DNA of 25,514 nucleotides from Treponema sp. (GTDB lineage Bacteria > Spirochaetota > Spirochaetia > Treponematales > Treponemataceae): contig JAFZWX010000181.1 in the NCBI GenBank assembly GCA_017617145.1, positions 1 through 25,514 of the forward strand, given 5' to 3'. Positions 23,235-25,514 of the stretch are shown here, in pieces (the first letter of the stretch is position 1; each line of letters opens with the position of its first letter). Under the pieces are notes generated by a model, which saw nothing but the letters and a program-made list of their open reading frames with translations, did not search any database and was not told the DNA's origin. The position numbers were made by a program, and so were the translations under genes.

Positions 23235-23250
23235 TGTTTCACGTGAAACA
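23235..23250. other. parS: parS site 4
   Basis: Exact TGTTTCACGTGAAACA, 137 bp from site 3 and only 4 bp from the right DnaA-box cluster. Confidence 0.92.
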
Positions 23251-23254
23251 AAAG

Positions 23255-23284
23255 TTATCCACAATGTGAATAAAATGTGCATAA
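23255..23284. other. Right cluster of three DnaA boxes
   Basis: TTATCCACA (23255-23263, + strand) is consensus. TGTGAATAA (23265-23273) and TGTGCATAA (23276-23284) both fit TTWTNCACA on the - strand. Like the left cluster, it spans 30 bp. Confidence 0.65.
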
Positions 23285-23291
23285 CTTTTAT

Positions 23292-23309
23292 AACTAACAA
23301 ACGATAGAT
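23292..23309. promoter_or_regulatory. AACTAAC-N4 element, degenerate right half
   Basis: AACTAAC-AAAC-GATAGAT; the right arm matches GTTAGTT in 5 of 7 positions. It lies just right of the second DnaA-box cluster. Confidence 0.35.
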
Positions 23310-23320
23310 AACAAGTTTTT

Positions 23321-23359
23321 AAAACAAAAAAAACCAGCCGAACGAATCCAGCTGGTTTT
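23321..23359 (-). terminator. Intrinsic terminator, leftward
   Basis: AAAACCAGC (23330-23338) and GCTGGTTTT (23351-23359) form a 9-bp stem around a 12-nt loop. On the - strand the stem is followed by a run of T (complement of the A-rich 23321-23329). In the rightward direction the following T tract is weaker (TTTTCTT). Confidence 0.7.
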
Positions 23360-23420
23360 CTTGCCTAATGAATATTTAGAACCCCTAAACTATTTTGTAA
23401 TAGTTCTCCCTTTTCTTATA
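23322..23420 (-). ncRNA. Candidate small RNA of about 98 nt
   Basis: A strong leftward promoter (23426-23454) and the intrinsic terminator at 23321-23359 define a short transcript with no ATG-initiated frame. Inside it AACTATT (23388-23394) and AATAGTT (23399-23405) form a 7-bp hairpin with a 4-nt loop, and AGAAC (23378-23382) can compete for GTTCT (23403-23407), giving alternative structures. I recognise no known RNA family (it lacks SRP RNA, 6S or tmRNA landmarks). Function unknown. Confidence 0.45.
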
Positions 23421-23425
23421 GTTTT

Positions 23426-23454
23426 ATTATTAAACATATTTTCTTGTTTGTCAA
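23426..23454 (-). promoter_or_regulatory. Strong sigma70 promoter for the candidate small RNA
   Basis: Read leftward: TTGACA (23454-23449), 17-nt spacer, AATAAT (23431-23426). An 18-bp AACTAAC element lies about 20 bp upstream of the -35. Confidence 0.6.
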
Positions 23455-23502
23455 CATAAATTTAAACTTTTTCTAACTAACAGTCGTTAGTTTAAATTTA
23501 TG
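23455..23502. promoter_or_regulatory. Nested palindrome enclosing a perfect AACTAAC-AGTC-GTTAGTT site
   Basis: The 13-bp arms CATAAATTTAAAC (23455-23467) and GTTTAAATTTATG (23490-23502) are exact reverse complements. Between and overlapping them lies the perfect inner palindrome AACTAAC (23475-23481), AGTC, GTTAGTT (23486-23492). The inner site shares its layout with 20023-20040. Confidence 0.65.
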
Positions 23503-23504
23503 CT

Positions 23505-23522
23505 ACCTACCGATAGTTTGTA
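23505..23522. promoter_or_regulatory. Degenerate AACTAAC-N4-GTT element
   Basis: ACCTACC-GATA-GTTTGTA fits the 7-4-7 layout with mismatches. Its centre is 30 bp from the perfect site at 23475-23492. Confidence 0.3.
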
Positions 23523-23530
23523 TATAAAAT

Positions 23531-23565
23531 GGATTGCCACGTCGCTTTGCTCCTCGCAATGACGG
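23531..23565. repeat. Type-3 dispersed repeat
   Basis: GGATTGCCACGTCGC and, after a short loop, CTCGCAATGACGG: inverted GATTGC/GCAATGAC ends, opposite orientation to the copy at 22894-22919. Confidence 0.55.
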
Positions 23566-23569
23566 GCAT

Positions 23570-23600
23570 AAAAAAAGAGCCGATTATTTAGATCGACTCT
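23570..23600 (-). terminator. gyrA intrinsic terminator
   Basis: Read leftward, AGAGTCGAT and ATCGGCTCT (23600-23592 and 23584-23576) form a 9-bp stem with one G-U pair and a 7-nt loop, followed by TTTTTT. It lies about 86 nt after the gyrA stop. Confidence 0.8.
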
Positions 23601-23685
23601 TCTATAAGTTTCAATAAGGTAAACCTAAAAATTACTTTCGCAATTTTTTTAACGCTTTGCTATTAATCATCGGCCGCCAGCGGCC

Positions 23686-25514
23686 TTACTCCTCATCCTT
23701 ATCCTGGACCTTATCAATACCTACAATGTAATCCGGTTCAGTAACACGGACAACGTTTACACCGGAAGCTCCACTGCCCTGCTCTTTAATATCAGTTGCT
23801 TTGAAACGCAGTGCTTTTCCCTGGCTTGTCATGCAGACAACTTCGTCCTTGTCTTTAACGTTGAGGGCGCCAATAATTTCGCCTTTGCCTTCTGTATTTC
23901 CAAAAATTCTCTGGCCACCTGTGCCGCGTCCATGAACTGAATACAAATCGAATGAAATACGCTTACCAACGCCCTTTTCGGTAATAAGAATCATGTTGGC
24001 ATCTTTTTCAACTTTTACGGCAGAAGCAATTTCATCGCCTTCGCTAAGCTTCATTCCCTTTATACCGCAGCTTGCACGGCCCATGCAGCGGACAGAATCT
24101 TCTGTAATTCTAAGTGCTTTACCACGTCGGCTTATGAGCATAACTTCTGACTTACCGTCTGTTGCAATTGCACTGATAAGTTTGTCTCCGTCGTTCAGTT
24201 TAATTCCTATAATTCCGCGAGTCTTTGCATTCTGGAATTCTGTAGAACGAACCTTTTTAACAACACCGTTTGCAGTTGTCATGAACAGATACAAATCATC
24301 AGAGAACTGCTTGAGCGAAACAATTGTTGTAATTTCTTCATCTGGTCCAACCTGGAGCAAGCCCTTAATATGAGCTCCACGACTTGCCTTTTCGCTTTCT
24401 GGAATTTCGTGAATCTTAATCCAATAAGCTTTACCAATGTTAGTTATGAATAACAAATGCTCTTTTGTTGATCCAATGAAGAGCTGGTTTACATAGTCAT
24501 CATCAATAAGGTTTGTACCATTGCTGCCAGTTCCGCCGCGACCCTGCTTCTTATACTTTGTTACTGGAACGCGTTTGATATAACCCATGCGGCTGATCAT
24601 AACAACCATGTCTTCATCTTTAATCATATCTTCAAGGTTGATTTCTTCAACTTCGTCATGAACAATTTCGGTACGGCGGTCATCACCATATTTTTCGGCA
24701 AGACTCTTTGTTTCATCTTTTATCAAATTAAGAATCTTGTTGTGGTCAGCAAGCAAACCTTCCAGGTAATCAATCAAAGCCTGAAGTTCTTTAATTTCTT
24801 TCTGCAAATCTTCAATAAGCAGATGAGTGAGTCTCTTGAGCTGCATATCAACAATTGCCTGTGCCTGCTCGTCATCAAAATTAAATCGCTTTTCAAGCTT
24901 GAGTTTTGCATCCTCTGTATTTTCAGAACCTTTGATAATCTGAATAACTTCATCAATGTTGTTGATTGCTGTAATCAAAGCTTCCAAAATGTGCATGCGG
25001 TGCTTGGCAACTTTTAAATCATAAATTGTGCGGCGGGTAATAACTTCGTCACGATGATTTACAAAGTGCTGGATAAGCTGCTTGAGTGTAAGAACTTCCG
25101 GCTTGAGATAGGTTGGGGGAAGGGTAAGCATTCCTGGTTCATCATAACGAGGAGCTCCTTCCTTAACCTGTGGAACAAGCGCAAGATTTATAACACCAAA
25201 GTTAGACTGCAAGTCTGTCTTTGCAAAAAGCTGATTCAAAACAATTTTTGTGATTGCACCTTTTTTCAAATCTACAACAAGGCGCATTCCGGAACGATCT
25301 GAAGATTCATCGTTGGCATTTGTAACACCATCAATCTGCTTATCACGAACAAGCTCCTTAATGCGGCGGATAATGTTTGTTGTGTTTACGCCATAAGGAA
25401 CTTCTGTAAATACGATTGATTCCTTTCCGCGCTTATCAGTTTCAATTGTGAACTTAGAACGGATAACGATTTTACCGCGTCCTGTAGTGTAGGCTTTTTT
25501 GATTCCTGCTGTAC
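23686..25514 (-). CDS. gyrA: DNA gyrase subunit A, C-terminal 608 residues (5' end beyond window)
   Basis: The frame is open to the right edge (in frame from 25512), so roughly the first 200 residues, including the catalytic tyrosine, are outside. Visible parts include the tower and coiled-coil of the breakage-reunion domain: GIKKAYTTGRGKIVIRSK, FTEVPYGVNTTNIIRRI, DRSGMRLVVDLKKG, the long helices ending TRRTIYDLKVAKHRMHILEA, and FNFDDEQAQAIVDMQLKRLT. These are followed by the beta-pinwheel repeats (for example ITNIGKAYWIKIHEIPE and ISRRGKALRITEDSVR). The GyrA box, canonically QRRGG(K/R)G, reads QGRGGTG near 24520-24550. That supports gyrase over ParC but is atypical. The protein ends VQDKDEE. 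In Treponema gyrA commonly follows the dnaA-dnaN-recF block, which would place those genes to the right. Confidence 0.95.
   Translation of the reverse strand, partial: TAGIKKAYTTGRGKIVIRSKFTIETDKRGKESIVFTEVPYGVNTTNIIRRIKELVRDKQIDGVTNANDESSDRSGMRLVVDLKKGAITKIVLNQLFAKTDLQSNFGVINLALVPQVKEGAPRYDEPGMLTLPPTYLKPEVLTLKQLIQHFVNHRDEVITRRTIYDLKVAKHRMHILEALITAINNIDEVIQIIKGSENTEDAKLKLEKRFNFDDEQAQAIVDMQLKRLTHLLIEDLQKEIKELQALIDYLEGLLADHNKILNLIKDETKSLAEKYGDDRRTEIVHDEVEEINLEDMIKDEDMVVMISRMGYIKRVPVTKYKKQGRGGTGSNGTNLIDDDYVNQLFIGSTKEHLLFITNIGKAYWIKIHEIPESEKASRGAHIKGLLQVGPDEEITTIVSLKQFSDDLYLFMTTANGVVKKVRSTEFQNAKTRGIIGIKLNDGDKLISAIATDGKSEVMLISRRGKALRITEDSVRCMGRASCGIKGMKLSEGDEIASAVKVEKDANMILITEKGVGKRISFDLYSVHGRGTGGQRIFGNTEGKGEIIGALNVKDKDEVVCMTSQGKALRFKATDIKEQGSGASGVNVVRVTEPDYIVGIDKVQDKDEE

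Noticed and set aside
23322..23420. SRP RNA, 6S RNA or tmRNA
   Set aside because: The length would suit SRP RNA, but the GGAA-tetraloop helix is missing, and neither a large 6S bubble nor a tRNA-like end is seen.
22598..23565. CRISPR array in the 1.1-kb gap
   Set aside because: The repeated 16-mers are parS sites with unequal 99-121 bp gaps, and the other repeats are dispersed inverted elements; no regular short spacers or cas genes.

Overview
The window looks like a piece of a gut or rumen Treponema (Spirochaetota) chromosome. It is AT-rich, with small-sugar and plant alpha-galactoside genes, a CotH-type lipoprotein, a chemoreceptor, a large EAL/histidine-kinase-like signalling protein, and many short GC-rich palindromic repeats between genes. 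This assignment is inference from gene content and style; no rRNA or other phylogenetic marker is present apart from part of gyrA.

Layout. (1) 1-121: the first codons of a leftward PntA/alanine-dehydrogenase-type gene, then a repeat-like spacer and a C-terminal remnant of an Rpn/PD-(D/E)XK transposase-type nuclease (383-808). (2) 859-3198: a CotH-kinase-domain lipoprotein. (3) 3266-8660: a rightward operon of GH36 alpha-galactosidase, an unfamiliar GT-B-like protein, a TetR regulator and a GPH-family sugar symporter. It has a promoter and a perfect 19-bp palindromic operator at its head. (4) 8638-13283, leftward: a 975-residue receiver/GGDEF/EAL/PAS/HATPase protein, and an alpha/beta hydrolase upstream of it. 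(5) 13431-14789: a MATE exporter, overlapped tail to tail by a small hypothetical gene. (6) 15191-19094, leftward: a dCache chemoreceptor followed after 1 nt by a GH27 alpha-galactosidase, so sensing and hydrolysis of galactosides appear co-transcribed. (7) 19217-22586, rightward: a TrmB-like regulator, meso-diaminopimelate dehydrogenase and diaminopimelate decarboxylase (lysine/DAP synthesis). (8) 22587-23685: a 1.1-kb gene-free region. (9) 23686-25514: the C-terminal 608 residues of GyrA, leftward.

The gene-free region is the most interesting part. It holds four perfect ParB-binding parS sites (TGTTTCACGTGAAACA), bracketed on each side by three DnaA boxes or near-boxes. Around these lie six copies of an 18-bp element of the form AACTAAC-N4-GTTAGTT; a seventh copy sits against the ribosome-binding site of ddh. 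There is also a strong leftward promoter and intrinsic terminator enclosing about 98 nt with no ORF (candidate small RNA), a 48-bp nested palindrome, and a separate gyrA terminator. Together this looks like the chromosomal centromere and possibly the replication origin. However, both flanking genes are transcribed toward it, which is unusual for an origin.

Three families of intergenic palindromes recur. Within two of them the outer stem sequences differ between copies but keep their complementarity, which suggests structure-selected elements. Several sit in 5' leaders and create misleading in-frame N-terminal extensions (GH36 and the alpha/beta hydrolase); I moved those starts to the Shine-Dalgarno-supported ATG.
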